A DNA stretch of 64,000 bases, from NCBI RefSeq assembly GCF_000425585.1, contig NZ_KE384401.1:186001-250000 (forward strand). Direction: 5' to 3'. The DNA comes from Terrimonas ferruginea DSM 30193. GTDB taxonomy: Bacteria > Bacteroidota > Bacteroidia > Chitinophagales > Chitinophagaceae. The notes beneath the pieces are model-generated. The model searched no databases and was not told the origin of the DNA. It saw only the letters and a program-made list of their open reading frames with translations. Numbering within the stretch: position 1 is the stretch's first letter; each line of letters begins with the position of its first letter. Shown here one piece after another: positions 44,177 to 53,425 of the stretch. The position numbers and the translations under genes were made by a program.

Positions 44177-44438
44177 CTTCCTTAGCGGAATACCGGAGTT
44201 TTAAAATGATCATGGTGAGTGACATAGAGAGGATCACCGCATTGGTGAGGATGATTACCCAGTTGGATAGCAACGCGCCATACACCACCCACATAGTCTG
44301 GTTCACCACGGCGATGATAAACATCATCATGGATACATCCTTTGCAGATTTCTCCTTTAATGTTTTAATCACCTGCGGCAGAAAAGTCAGTGAGGTGATA
44401 GCGCCGGCTGTGTAGCCAAGAATTTCTATTCCGGTCAT
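44157..44438 (-). CDS. SemiSWEET sugar transporter
   Basis: 93 aa with three membrane helices (ILGYTAGAITSLTFLPQVIKTL, DVSMMMFIIAVVNQTMWVVYGA, WVIILTNAVILSMSLTMIIL). The PQ motif FLPQVIKT and the NQTMWVVYG segment are those of bacterial SemiSWEETs, which work as dimers to move sugars. It overlaps the HAD hydrolase, which suggests a sugar-phosphate function for the pair. Confidence 0.9.
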   Translation of the reverse strand: MTGIEILGYTAGAITSLTFLPQVIKTLKEKSAKDVSMMMFIIAVVNQTMWVVYGALLSNWVIILTNAVILSMSLTMIILKLRYSAKEDEKLSF

Positions 44439-44475
44439 GTCAGTTAGTTATAGCGGTAAAGCTACAAATAACCGG

Positions 44476-46620
44476 TCATTTATATTTTTTGATCCCCTTG
44501 GTTTCAGCAGCGGTTGCGGGCAACAGGCTGATAGCGGTTCCTCCACCAGGAGCCAGTTTCAGTTTTAGTGCGGTTTTCGATGTTACCACAAATTTTTCTA
44601 CCACATAGGCTTCCGGGTTGCTCTTCCAATCCGCATTATCGGCATCGCGGTAAATGGTGGCGATATAGGTTTTGCCGGCATCGAGGAAATTCAACGGCGT
44701 GGTGAACTGACGCGCGTTTTCATCCGTGATAGCGCCGATGAACCAGCTATCCCTGCCGCGTGCTTTGCGTGCCGTGATGATGTAATCACCCGGCTCTGCG
44801 TCGAGAATGCGTGTTTCTTCCCAATCTGCCGCCACGTCTTTGATGAATTGGAAGGCAGGAAGATTGGCTTCATAGTTTTCCGGTAAGTCTGCCGCCATCT
44901 GCAAAGGGCTGTACATGGTTACATACAAAGCCAGTTGCTTGGTGAGCGTGGTATGTACCTGCTCTTTTTTTGTGGAGTCGTAGTAACTCATTTTTATTTT
45001 GAAAATGCCGGGCGTATAATCCATCGGACCACCCATCAGGCGGGTGAAAGGCAGAATGGTTTCATGTTCCGGAGGATTACCGGAACTCCAGGCATTGAAT
45101 TCATTTCCTCTTGCTGCTTCACTGGCGATCCAGTTGGGGAAGGTGCGGTGTAAGCCGGTCAGACGAACAGACTCGTGCATGTTTACCATAATCTTATAAC
45201 CGGCCGTCTTGCGTGCCACGCGTTCGAAATGACGGACCATCCATTGACCATCGTGGTGCTCGCCGCGCGGAATGATGCGGCCGACATAACCTGTTTTTAC
45301 CGCATCATAATTATACCGTTTCATGAAACGGTAAGCCGTGTCCATCCAACGCTCGTAGTTGGTAACGGAACCGGATGTTTCGTGGTGCATAATGATTTTT
45401 ACCTTCTTCGATTTAGCATAATCGGAGAGTTCCTGCACATTGAAATCGGGATAAGGCGTTACGAAGTCGAACACATCTTCTTTCCATTGTCCAAACCAAT
45501 CTTCCCATCCGGTATTCCATCCTTCCACCAATACGCCGTCAAAACCGTGGCGTGCGGCGAAATCGATATAACGTTTCACGTTAGCAGTGTTGGCACCGTG
45601 CGGTACACGTGTGGCCTGTTGCGATCCTACCTGGCTGCCGCTGTAATCCCAACTGCTTTTGCCCACATGCATTTCCCACCAGATGCCGACATATTTCTGC
45701 GGATGAATCCAACTGCTGTCGCCGATTACGGAAGGATCGTTGAGGTTGAGGATGGTTCTGGATGAAAGAATATCAGGTGCCTTATCACTTACCAATACAG
45801 TGCGCCAGGGTGTTTTGGCCGGTGTTTGCAGATAAGCTTTATTACCTACCGCATCGGGCACCAGTTGTGTATGGAATTTAAGGGTTGCCTTGTCCAGCAC
45901 CAGGTTCATTGCCGGATAATTCAGCAGTGCTGCTTCGTGAATATTAAGGTACAGGCCATCGGCTGATTTCATCATCAGCGGCGTTTGCACGGCATTTTTA
46001 TCAAAGAAGGTTTTAGCATGAATCTCCTGCGCAGAGCCGCCACCCGATGCGTCGATCTTTGACAGCGGGCTCGTATAATACGCGTACTCGTTGGTATCGT
46101 AATCGCCGGGAATCCAGAAAGTCTTGTGATCGCCGGTCATGGCAAAGCCGGTGAGTTCGTCTGCTACCACGAAATGATGCAGGGCATCCTGCTGCGGAAA
46201 TTCGTAGCGGAAGCCGACACCGTCATTGAATACACGAAACACGATCCGCAGTTTAACAGGTGTACCGCTTTTGTTTTGCAACAGGTAAGCAATCTCACGG
46301 TAATTATTGCGGATGCGGTGGTCTTCGCCCCAAACGGTTTCCCATGTTTCGTCTTTGCTGGTGGAGTCGATGCTTACGACGCTGAAACGATTGAGTTCGA
46401 TCGCCGGCGTGGAAAGACGCAGGCCCAGGGATGAAAGGCCGACCGCTTCTTTGTTTTTAAATAACAACCGGTATTGCAGTTCTCCGGTATTGTTGAGAAC
46501 CGTTTCCAGTTGTATGTAACCCGACGGGGAAAATGTTTTGAGGGATTGCTGGGCATAAAGCACAGCACTGGCAGTAAGGGCCAGCAGTAAAGCAAGCAAT
46601 GTTTTCAGGCGCATCGTCAA
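44476..46620 (-). CDS. Glycoside hydrolase family 97
   Basis: 714 aa with a signal peptide (LLALTASAVLYAQ). It matches GH97 enzymes such as SusB: an N-terminal beta-sandwich, the catalytic TIM barrel (VGIWWEMHVGKSSWDY, GFDGVLVEGWNTGWEDWFGQW, KIIMHHETSGSVTNYERWMD, MVNMHESVRLTGLHRTFPNWI, SSGNPPEHETILPFTRLMGGPMDYTPG) and a C-terminal domain ending DIPV-like GDYIITARKARG. The conserved glutamates in HHETSG and PEHET fit the inverting/retaining subgroup residues. It likely releases glucose or galactose from alpha-glycans in the periplasm. No SusC/SusD pair adjoins. Confidence 0.92.
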   Translation of the reverse strand: MTMRLKTLLALLLALTASAVLYAQQSLKTFSPSGYIQLETVLNNTGELQYRLLFKNKEAVGLSSLGLRLSTPAIELNRFSVVSIDSTSKDETWETVWGEDHRIRNNYREIAYLLQNKSGTPVKLRIVFRVFNDGVGFRYEFPQQDALHHFVVADELTGFAMTGDHKTFWIPGDYDTNEYAYYTSPLSKIDASGGGSAQEIHAKTFFDKNAVQTPLMMKSADGLYLNIHEAALLNYPAMNLVLDKATLKFHTQLVPDAVGNKAYLQTPAKTPWRTVLVSDKAPDILSSRTILNLNDPSVIGDSSWIHPQKYVGIWWEMHVGKSSWDYSGSQVGSQQATRVPHGANTANVKRYIDFAARHGFDGVLVEGWNTGWEDWFGQWKEDVFDFVTPYPDFNVQELSDYAKSKKVKIIMHHETSGSVTNYERWMDTAYRFMKRYNYDAVKTGYVGRIIPRGEHHDGQWMVRHFERVARKTAGYKIMVNMHESVRLTGLHRTFPNWIASEAARGNEFNAWSSGNPPEHETILPFTRLMGGPMDYTPGIFKIKMSYYDSTKKEQVHTTLTKQLALYVTMYSPLQMAADLPENYEANLPAFQFIKDVAADWEETRILDAEPGDYIITARKARGRDSWFIGAITDENARQFTTPLNFLDAGKTYIATIYRDADNADWKSNPEAYVVEKFVVTSKTALKLKLAPGGGTAISLLPATAAETKGIKKYK

Positions 46621-46704
46621 TAATTTGCGTGAAGATAATTAATATGTATAAAATACACATTAAAAAGCGGCAGATTGTTTATTGCCTCTCGGGAAGCTTG
46701 TCGC

Positions 46705-47436
46705 TCAGCGTTTTTCGAGGAAGATCCACTTACGTTTGCGTGGCTTCACTTTGTAGTTGGAGGTGATGTAGTGGCGGATATGGCTCATGGCCTCATCGTA
46801 ATCGTCAGTGATGAGCACCAGGTCCATGTCCTCTTTGGAAATGGTACCCTTCTCGGCCATGTCTTCGATGGCAACCAGCAGATCTTTGTAATATTCTTTT
46901 CCAAACAACACAATCGGAAACTGCGTGATGGTTTTGGTTTGTACCAGGGTAAGTGTTTCGAAAAATTCATCCATGGTGCCGAATCCGCCGGGCATGATGA
47001 TGAAAGCGTAGGAATATTTAATGAGCAATACTTTCCGGACAAAGAAATGTTCGAAGGTCACGGACTTGTGCAGGTAAGGGTTTTCGTGTTGCTCGAATGG
47101 CAATTGAATATTGCAGCCGATGGACTGTCCGCCATTTTCAAAAGCGCCCCGGTTGGCGGCTTCCATGATACCCGGGCCGCCGCCCGTCATGGTAGTAAAT
47201 CCCAATTGTGCAATGCGTTTACCAAATTCACGTGCCTGCACATAATAGGGATGATCTTCTTTGAACCGCGCAGAACCGAATACGGTAATGCAGGGGCCGA
47301 CAAAGTGCAGGGTCCTGAATCCTTTTATGAATTGTTTGAATACACGCCAGGCAAAACCCAGCTCATAACCGCGGCTCTTGGGTCCGTCGAGAAATACGTG
47401 TTCTTTGGCCGGTATGATACTTTCCTCATCACTCAT
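46705..47436 (-). CDS. LOG-family (TIGR00730) Rossmann-fold protein
   Basis: 243 aa from the internal ATG at 47436. The family motifs GGGPGIMEAANRGAFENGG and MPGGFGTMDEFFETLTLVQT (PGGxGTxxE) are intact. Such proteins are cytokinin-riboside phosphoribohydrolases of the LOG type, hydrolysing nucleoside 5'-monophosphates; older annotations call them lysine decarboxylases. It has no operon partner. Confidence 0.9.
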   Translation of the reverse strand: MSDEESIIPAKEHVFLDGPKSRGYELGFAWRVFKQFIKGFRTLHFVGPCITVFGSARFKEDHPYYVQAREFGKRIAQLGFTTMTGGGPGIMEAANRGAFENGGQSIGCNIQLPFEQHENPYLHKSVTFEHFFVRKVLLIKYSYAFIIMPGGFGTMDEFFETLTLVQTKTITQFPIVLFGKEYYKDLLVAIEDMAEKGTISKEDMDLVLITDDYDEAMSHIRHYITSNYKVKPRKRKWIFLEKR

Positions 47437-47532
47437 GTACGGGTATTTTGAAATCGGTAAAACTAAGCAAAACTGTGCAGGACAAAAAGCTAAATCGCAG
47501 GAATACGTGCACTTGAAAAGCAAATTATCTGG

Positions 47533-47540
47533 TACATTTG
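47533..47540 (+). promoter_or_regulatory. -7 promoter box (TACATTTG)
   Basis: TACATTTG fits TAnnTTTG and ends 18 bases before the xth ATG at 47559. Confidence 0.45.
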
Positions 47541-47558
47541 GTGCCTAAATTCACGATC

Positions 47559-48326
47559 ATGCGCATCATCAGTTATAATGTCAACGGTATCCGTGCGGCT
47601 ATGAACAAAGGCCTCATGGACTGGCTGAAAACAGAACCCGCCGATATCATTTGTATACAGGAAACCAAAGCTCATCGTGACAATGTGAACTACCAGTTGT
47701 TTACGGACCTGGGATACGATGATTACTGGTTCAGCGCGCAGAAGAAAGGATACAGTGGCGTTGCCGTTTTTACCAAAATAAAACCCGATCATGTAGAGTA
47801 CGGTACGGGTCACAAAGTGAGTGACGATGAAGGGCGCGTGATACAGCTCGATTTTGGCGATATCCGCCTGATCAATGCTTATTTTCCTTCGGGAACGAGT
47901 GGCGACGAACGGCAGACATTCAAATACGGATGGCTCAGTGAATTTCAGACCTATGTAGATAATCTGCGTAAGCAAAAACCAAAACTCATCCTTTGCGGTG
48001 ATTACAATATTGCACACAACGAAATCGATATTCATGACCCGAAGGGCAATAAAAAATCATCCGGTTTTCTTCCCGAGGAGCGCGAATGGATGACGAAATT
48101 CCTGGAGTCGGGATGGGTGGATACTTTCCGTACATTTCACCAGGAGCCGCATCGGTACAGTTGGTGGAGTCAGCGTTTTCCGACTGTGCGGCTTAATAAC
48201 AAAGGCTGGCGCATCGATTATATTTCGGTGACGGAAGCCCTGCGCGCCAATCTCGTGGCTGCGGATATTTATCCCGATGTGAAACACAGTGACCACTGCC
48301 CTGTTTACCTGGAATTAAAACCCTGA
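47559..48326 (+). CDS. xth: Exodeoxyribonuclease III
   Basis: 255 aa from the ATG at 47559 (RIISYNVNGIRAA); upstream TTG/GTG codons are poorer starts. The exonuclease-endonuclease-phosphatase fold motifs are all present: YNVNGIRA, CIQETKA with the metal Glu, CGDYNIAHNEIDI, SGWVDTFR and the C-terminal HSDHCPV. It is an AP endonuclease and 3'-exonuclease in base excision repair. The next small gene starts four bases after its stop. Confidence 0.95.
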   Translation: MRIISYNVNGIRAAMNKGLMDWLKTEPADIICIQETKAHRDNVNYQLFTDLGYDDYWFSAQKKGYSGVAVFTKIKPDHVEYGTGHKVSDDEGRVIQLDFGDIRLINAYFPSGTSGDERQTFKYGWLSEFQTYVDNLRKQKPKLILCGDYNIAHNEIDIHDPKGNKKSSGFLPEEREWMTKFLESGWVDTFRTFHQEPHRYSWWSQRFPTVRLNNKGWRIDYISVTEALRANLVAADIYPDVKHSDHCPVYLELKP

Positions 48327-48330
48327 TCCT

Positions 48331-48645
48331 ATGGCTACGCAGATAATTTATAATGTAACCTCGCAGGTGAGTCATGCTATTGCCGATGCCTGGCTGCAAT
48401 GGATGCGCAGCGAGCACATTCCCCGTATAGTGGCCACCGGTTGTTTTACGCATGCGGCCATTCTACGGCTGACGGAAGTAGACGACACGGAGGGGATCAC
48501 TTATGCAGTGCAATATCATTCAGAGAGCAGGGAATTGTATAATCAATATGTGACCGTATTTGCCGTGGATCACCGGCAACTCGCAACAGATAAGTGGGGA
48601 GAAAGTTTTATCGCTTTCAATACGGTATTGCAGGTTGTGAATTGA
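48331..48645 (+). CDS. DUF4286 family protein
   Basis: 104 aa ferredoxin-like fold. Features: IIYNVTSQVSHAIADAWLQWMRSEHIPRIVATGCF, the DUF4286 signature 'iYNVT..v...~..eW..Wm...HIp..m.tg.F', then TYAVQYHSESRELYNQY. Bacteroidota-specific, of unknown function. It is four bases downstream of xth and likely co-transcribed. Confidence 0.9.
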   Translation: MATQIIYNVTSQVSHAIADAWLQWMRSEHIPRIVATGCFTHAAILRLTEVDDTEGITYAVQYHSESRELYNQYVTVFAVDHRQLATDKWGESFIAFNTVLQVVN

Positions 48646-48742
48646 GTGTGTAAAAGAATAAATCTTAATTTGGGTGAATGGAATTCGTTTGTATATTCCG
48701 CGGGAACCCTTGTCCAGTCTGCATTTGAACAGATTCCTCTGA

Positions 48743-48838
48743 AACCCGCTACCAGCAAGGCTTTCGTAGGCCAACGTTAAATCGGTGTTACATAATCTTT
48801 AACACTTCATCGGCTGGAATGCTTGCGGGGAGCGGGTT
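48743..48838 (+). ncRNA. Candidate structured RNA between DUF4286 and HU genes
   Basis: A closing stem AACCCGCT (48743-48750)/AGCGGGTT (48831-48838) is stacked on GCAAG (48755-48759)/CTTGC (48822-48826). Inside, GTGTTA (48785-48790) pairs with TAACAC (48800-48805). It lies in a 296-base gap that otherwise holds no gene and ends before the HU promoter. I matched it to no known RNA family; it could also be a terminator-like structure. Confidence 0.35.
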
Positions 48839-48876
48839 GTAGCCAATTTTACCAGGATAAAAAAAAGATATTTTTT

Positions 48877-48906
48877 TTTGATGGGTTAAAAAACGGGCTA
48901 ATTTTG
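48877..48906 (+). promoter_or_regulatory. Promoter of the HU gene
   Basis: TTTG at 48877-48880 and TAATTTTG at 48899-48906 match the Bacteroidota TTTG/TAnnTTTG pair with an 18-bp spacer. A long T-run precedes the first element. The HU ATG is 35 bases further on. Confidence 0.65.
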
Positions 48907-48941
48907 TCGCCGTTACTAATCATCTCAAAAAAATAAAGATC

Positions 48942-49211
48942 ATGAACAAAGCTGAATTAATCGCCAAAATCTCGGATGACGCCGGTGTAACAAAGACCCA
49001 GGCTAATGCTGCCCTGGACTCTTTCATCGAAGCGGTTACCAAAACCCTGAAAGGTGGTGGTAAAGTTACCCTGGTTGGTTTTGGTACTTTCTCTGTTTCA
49101 AAGAGAGCTGCCCGTAATGGCCGTAACCCCCAGACTGGCGCTGTGATCAAGATCAAAGCTCGTAAAGTGGCTAAGTTCAAGGCTGGTAAAGAACTGTCTG
49201 CTAAAATCTAA
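48942..49211 (+). CDS. HU-family DNA-binding protein
   Basis: 89 aa, standard HU length. It begins MNKAELIAKISDDAGVTKTQ and has the conserved GFGTFSVSKRAARNGRNPQTGAVIKI arm. HU bends DNA and organises the nucleoid. Own promoter at 48877-48906 and terminator at 49230-49263, so monocistronic. Codon use is biased, as for a highly expressed gene. Confidence 0.97.
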   Translation: MNKAELIAKISDDAGVTKTQANAALDSFIEAVTKTLKGGGKVTLVGFGTFSVSKRAARNGRNPQTGAVIKIKARKVAKFKAGKELSAKI

Positions 49212-49229
49212 CGGATCCTACATCGCATT

Positions 49230-49263
49230 AAAAGCTCCTGTGCCGCTGTACCGGAGCTTTTTT
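49230..49263 (+). terminator. Terminator of the HU gene
   Basis: Stem AAAAGCTCC/GGAGCTTTT with a run of T to 49263; the loop is about 14 nt. It begins 19 bases after the HU stop. Confidence 0.8.
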
Positions 49264-49303
49264 CATTAACTTCGCACTTTAAACAAACTTTAAACAACAC
49301 ACA

Positions 49304-49429
49304 ATGGGAAGAGGAGATAAAAAGACGGCAAAAGGAAAACGCTTCAAAGGTTCCTTTGGCAAAAGCCGCCCCGCCAATGCAACGAAGCCTGTAGCAGAGA
49401 AGAAAGCTGCAGAAAAGAAAAAAGACTAA
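49304..49429 (+). CDS. 30S ribosomal protein THX
   Basis: 41 aa, too short for usual ORF calling: MGRGDKKTAKGKRFKGSFG then KSRPANATKPVAEKKAAEKK and KD. It matches the small basic THX/S31 protein that sits in the head of the 30S subunit in Thermus and many Bacteroidota. A TAACTTCG box near 49267-49274 could be its -7 element. It follows the HU terminator, so has its own transcript. Confidence 0.88.
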   Translation: MGRGDKKTAKGKRFKGSFGKSRPANATKPVAEKKAAEKKKD

Positions 49430-49507
49430 CCAATGATTTCCGCTTGATTAGTTGATAGGAAAATGCCTGTCAGCTAATCAACGGCGTGGTTCTATGGCTC
49501 CCGACTG

Positions 49508-50158
49508 TCAGGGAGCAAGCCGGTGAAGATCCCATTCACCGTTTTCTTTTAGTGTATATTCCAACCGGTCATGCAGGCGCGAGGGGCGTCCCTGCCAGAA
49601 TTCCATCACTACCGGCCGCACCAGGTATCCGCCCCAGTGTGCAGGTCGTTCGATATTTTTAGCGGATTCGCTGACTTCTTTTTCCGCGGCAGCATATTTT
49701 TCCTCCAGCCATTCCCGGCTGCTGATCACCTTGCTTTGCGGCGATACCGCAGCGCCCAGCCTGCTTCCGGCCGGCCTTGATTGAAAATATTCCTCACTTT
49801 CTTCTTCACTTACCTTTTGCACCAATCCTGTTATGCGTACCTGCCGCTCCAGTTCTTTCCAGAAAAATACAAGACATGCTTTCGGATTTTCCGCAAGCTG
49901 TTTGCCCTTGAAACTTTCATAGTTGGTAAAGAACACAAATCCTTTCGGTGAAAAGCCTTTCAGTAATACGATACGGGCTGAAGGCACGCCATCGGCCGAT
50001 GCCGTGGCCAGTGTCATCGCATTCACCTCCAGCAATTCCGATTGCCTGGCTTCCTGCCACCATTGGCCGAATTGTTCAAGGGGATCGGCCGCCACCTCGT
50101 TTTCGGAAAGCGAGCGGAGCGAATAGTTGATGCGGATATCTGCGATACGTTGATCCAT
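49508..50158 (-). CDS. pdxH: Pyridoxamine 5'-phosphate oxidase
   Basis: 216 aa from M at 50158 ([14 protein letters not shown]), preferable to the 50182 start. It has the FMN-binding split barrel: [56 protein letters not shown], and the C-terminal signature [26 protein letters not shown], complete at the end. It makes pyridoxal 5'-phosphate. Its -7 box lies at 50180-50187. Confidence 0.96.
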   Translation of the reverse strand: MDQRIADIRINYSLRSLSENEVAADPLEQFGQWWQEARQSELLEVNAMTLATASADGVPSARIVLLKGFSPKGFVFFTNYESFKGKQLAENPKACLVFFWKELERQVRITGLVQKVSEEESEEYFQSRPAGSRLGAAVSPQSKVISSREWLEEKYAAAEKEVSESAKNIERPAHWGGYLVRPVVMEFWQGRPSRLHDRLEYTLKENGEWDLHRLAP

Positions 50159-50179
50159 GGCGGAGCATTTTTGATACCG

Positions 50180-50187
50180 CAAAGTTA
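50180..50187 (-). promoter_or_regulatory. -7 promoter box of pdxH
   Basis: Minus-strand TAACTTTG (TAnnTTTG) ends 21 bases before the pdxH start at 50158. Confidence 0.5.
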
Positions 50188-50223
50188 AAGGCTGTAATGG
50201 ATTTGAGGCTGATCGTTATCAGC

Positions 50224-51294
50224 TCATCCGTTTCTCCTGATCAGTTGATCGCGTTGTTCGGATACCATGTTGAGCATGCTTTCCAGCTCACCGATCCTGC
50301 GTAGTTGTGTTTCCAGTTTTTTATTGGCATCGGCTACCACCTGCAGGTCTTTATTGAGGTCTTCGAGGGAAGAAACTTTTTTCTGTAACTGCTGGCGTTG
50401 AAATTGCGCATCTTTCAGTTGCGCATCCATTTCCTGCAGTTCTTCCTGCAGGTGCTGGTAGTCGTTTTGCGCCACTCTCAGTTTGGTGCGGTGTTCTTCC
50501 AGTTCCTGCTGCGAACGCCGGTAGGCTTCCTGTAAATCTTCGTGATCCACATGTGCGGCACGTGAGGCGGAGAGTTGCGCTTCGAGATGGCTGAGTTTTT
50601 CCTGCAACAGGTTGAATTCGGAGTAAGCACTGTCGAGCATCGCTGTCATTTCCCTGGATAAATGCTCGCGTGTGCGGATGGAATTGATCTCGCTGTCTTT
50701 GTTGTCGAGTTCGGCCTTCAGTTCTTCCACTTCCATCGACAGGGCTTCGTTGCTGCGGAGTATTTCGCGTTGTTTTTCTTCCGTTTCCCGGATCACATCG
50801 ATATTACCGAGGAGGCGGTTGATTTTTTCATTTTGTTCCAGCAGCCCGGCCTGCGCTTCTTGTAGTTGTGAGAGATAATCGGGAGGAGCAGCATTGGAAG
50901 GGCTGATGGGCGGCAAAGGATTTTTGCGCAGCAGCTCCAGTTCGGTAGTCAGTTGCTGGTTTTGCATCCGCAGCAATTCCACCTGTTGCTGTGCCTGTTT
51001 TTTCATCGACGATTGTTCCTCTGCTTCGATGGAATAGATGTTTACATTTTCTTCGGCTTCCGTTACCTGCTCGCGCAAACGCACCACTTCTTTTTCGCGC
51101 AGCGCCATATCATGCTCATAGCGGTGTTTCCATTCTTCGACAAGATGGTTCAGTTCATCCGACTGTTGCTCCTCCTGCGACACTTTCAGGCGTGCAGAAA
51201 GGAAATGATAAACTGTGGCACCCAATACAATGGCGCCAAACAGCAGAACAGCAATTTCCAGTAAACTCAACGATAACGTGCCCATAAACACCAA
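50224..51294 (-). CDS. Membrane-anchored coiled-coil protein
   Basis: 356 aa. One N-terminal membrane helix (LSLSLLEIAVLLFGAIVLGATVYHFL) is followed by almost continuous heptad-type coiled coil rich in Glu, Gln and Leu (about 30-355). No enzyme motif. It could be a structural or division-related spacer protein. It starts with its own ATG and shows no operon partner. Confidence 0.7.
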   Translation of the reverse strand: MVFMGTLSLSLLEIAVLLFGAIVLGATVYHFLSARLKVSQEEQQSDELNHLVEEWKHRYEHDMALREKEVVRLREQVTEAEENVNIYSIEAEEQSSMKKQAQQQVELLRMQNQQLTTELELLRKNPLPPISPSNAAPPDYLSQLQEAQAGLLEQNEKINRLLGNIDVIRETEEKQREILRSNEALSMEVEELKAELDNKDSEINSIRTREHLSREMTAMLDSAYSEFNLLQEKLSHLEAQLSASRAAHVDHEDLQEAYRRSQQELEEHRTKLRVAQNDYQHLQEELQEMDAQLKDAQFQRQQLQKKVSSLEDLNKDLQVVADANKKLETQLRRIGELESMLNMVSEQRDQLIRRNG

Positions 51295-51406
51295 TTTGCT
51301 TGTTTCTGAAACTATTAAAAATTAAGATAAAAACAGGGTAATAGTTTTTCACAGAGGGGCCAAGGCGCAAGATAATCCCTATTTTTAGTTTCTAAAAACC
51401 CTTTCT

Positions 51407-52501
51407 ATGGGTAAAAAAATGAGTCTTCTTGCCCTTTCGGGTCTTTTTTGTCTCTATGCCTGCTCTCAGCAATACATTCGCCTGGAAGGTACGATCGGCA
51501 AATATCCTATCGCTATGCACCTGCATCAGCTTGCGAATGGTCAATATATCGGCTTTTACAACTATAAGTCTGCTGCCCAGCCGGTTTATTTGGCGGGTGT
51601 GGACAGTGTGAAGGGAGGGAATAAACAAATTCATCTTTATGGAATGATACCGGGTGATACGGCTGCCGAGCGATTTGTACTGAAGCGTAATGGCACAGAT
51701 TATTCCGGCTCCTGGGAAAGCGGGCGCAAAGGCGTGGCAGGGTTGCCGGTAAAAACGATGGTGCGTAAACAGGAGATGTTTGCTACGCAAATGATCCACA
51801 CGGCGAAAGAAGAGCCTTTGCACAAAGGAAAAGAAAACTCTCCGCGGGCGTCTTATGAAGTATTTGCCGTCAACCCCGTTGCAAAAACAATGCAACGGAA
51901 AGTATGTGCCTTGCTCGGCGACAGCACGGCAGGCGATATTGCCGCACTCGCAAAAGAGCAGCAGCAAACATTTTTCGCCAGCTACTATGCCGAAAACCAG
52001 GGTGTGGCAGACAGCGAGTGGATGGATCATCCGTATGCGTATAATAATGATGAAGTAACACAGGTGCTGGTGGCCTATGACGACGGGTATGTGGTGAACA
52101 TGGCCACGACCTATTACGCGTACATGGGTGGCGCGCACGGAATGTATTCAACACGCTTTACGCCGGTGGATGTACATACCGGGAAAGAAATAAAACTGGA
52201 CGAGGTATTGCTGCCGTCAGGAAAAGCAAAACTGAATAAGCTACTGGCGCGCCAGATAAGACTACAGGCGAAGCTGAAACCTAATGAACCTTTGACGGAA
52301 GCGGGTTTGTTTGAAGATAAAATAGAAGCGAACGATAATTTCTTCGTAACGGCAACAGGCATTGGATTTAACTATACGCCTTACGAAATAGCGCCCTACG
52401 CTGCGGGAGAGTTGCAGTATTTTATTTCTTTTAAAGACCTGGAGAAAGATCTTCAACCCATTTTTTTGAAAAAATGGGTTGAATTCAAAAATAAAAAGTA
52501 A
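51407..52501 (+). CDS. DUF3298-type lipoprotein
   Basis: 364 aa. A lipoprotein signal ends LYAC with C19. The C-terminal half (AYDDGYVVNMATTYYAYMGGAHGMYSTRFTPVDVHTGKEIKLDEVL, then GIGFNYTPYEIAPYAAG) matches the DUF3298/RsiV-like C-terminal domain. The N-terminal half is a beta domain with no clear family. Function unknown. The start could be M1 or M5. Confidence 0.8.
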   Translation: MGKKMSLLALSGLFCLYACSQQYIRLEGTIGKYPIAMHLHQLANGQYIGFYNYKSAAQPVYLAGVDSVKGGNKQIHLYGMIPGDTAAERFVLKRNGTDYSGSWESGRKGVAGLPVKTMVRKQEMFATQMIHTAKEEPLHKGKENSPRASYEVFAVNPVAKTMQRKVCALLGDSTAGDIAALAKEQQQTFFASYYAENQGVADSEWMDHPYAYNNDEVTQVLVAYDDGYVVNMATTYYAYMGGAHGMYSTRFTPVDVHTGKEIKLDEVLLPSGKAKLNKLLARQIRLQAKLKPNEPLTEAGLFEDKIEANDNFFVTATGIGFNYTPYEIAPYAAGELQYFISFKDLEKDLQPIFLKKWVEFKNKK

Positions 52502-52544
52502 AAATTCAAAAAACATTCCGGCTCCCGGAACGCGTGCAAACAAG

Positions 52545-52570
52545 CATGGTTCGTGTATACACGAACCATG
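52545..52570. repeat. Dispersed palindrome copy (TGGTTCGTG core)
   Basis: 26-bp perfect palindrome built on TGGTTCGTG-TATA-CACGAACCA with CA/TG flanks. Third copy of the family. It is followed by the AT-rich TTTGAAATTTTC repeat family at about 52640-52670. Confidence 0.6.
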
Positions 52571-52668
52571 GGAAAAATTTATAACCTATGCCCGAATTAT
52601 CAGACGGCTGTTAACCTTACGCCTTCAGCCTTTCGCCTTTGAAATTTTCAAATCATCAAATTTTCAAA

Positions 52669-53379
52669 CTATCTCACTAAGGTTCCCACCTTCTCACCTG
52701 TTACCACACGGCGCAAATTGCCTTCCTTATTCATATTGAATACGATGATCGGCAGGTTGTTTTCCATGCAAAGGGTAAAGGCGGTCATGTCCATCACACG
52801 CAGGTTGTTAGTCAGGCATTCCTGGAAGGTGATGGTATTGAATTTTGTAGCGGTAGGATCTTTTTCAGGATCGGCAGAATAAATGCCGTCAACGCGGGTG
52901 CCTTTGAGGATCACATCGGCGCTGATTTCGATAGCGCGGAGAGAACCTGCGGTATCGGTGGTGAAATAAGGGTTGCCGGTGCCGGCACCAAAAATAACCA
53001 CACGTCCTTTTTCCACGTGACGGATAGCGCGGCGGCGGATATAGGGCTCAGCGATCTGTTCCATTTTAATGGCGCTCTGCAGACGGGTGTAAACGCCTAC
53101 TTTTTCGAGGCCGGCCTGCAATGCCATGCCATTGATCACGGTGGCCAGCATTCCCATATAGTCGCCATGCGCACGTTCGATACCAGTTTCGGCTTCGTTC
53201 ATTCCACGGTAAATATTACCGCCTCCGATCACGATGGCCACCTGCACACCCAGCTCTGTAATGGATTTTACGTCGCGGGCATATTGGGCAATCACATCGG
53301 AATCAAGGCCAAAGCTCTTGTCGCCCATCAGGGATTCACCGGATAATTTGAGAAGAATTCGCTTGTACTTTGGAAGCAT
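52669..53379 (-). CDS. pyrH: UMP kinase
   Basis: 236 aa, normal length. [57 protein letters not shown] and [11 protein letters not shown]-like [14 protein letters not shown] are diagnostic of the hexameric bacterial UMP kinase. It phosphorylates UMP to UDP. It is monocistronic here. Confidence 0.97.
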   Translation of the reverse strand: MLPKYKRILLKLSGESLMGDKSFGLDSDVIAQYARDVKSITELGVQVAIVIGGGNIYRGMNEAETGIERAHGDYMGMLATVINGMALQAGLEKVGVYTRLQSAIKMEQIAEPYIRRRAIRHVEKGRVVIFGAGTGNPYFTTDTAGSLRAIEISADVILKGTRVDGIYSADPEKDPTATKFNTITFQECLTNNLRVMDMTAFTLCMENNLPIIVFNMNKEGNLRRVVTGEKVGTLVR

Positions 53380-53425
53380 ACCGTGGATGATATTTAGGTT
53401 AACGAAATGAGGGCGAAGATAAGGT

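Noticed and set aside
45175-45765. 196-codon plus-strand ORF
   Set aside because: It lies within the GH97 gene on the other strand and has no family-like features.
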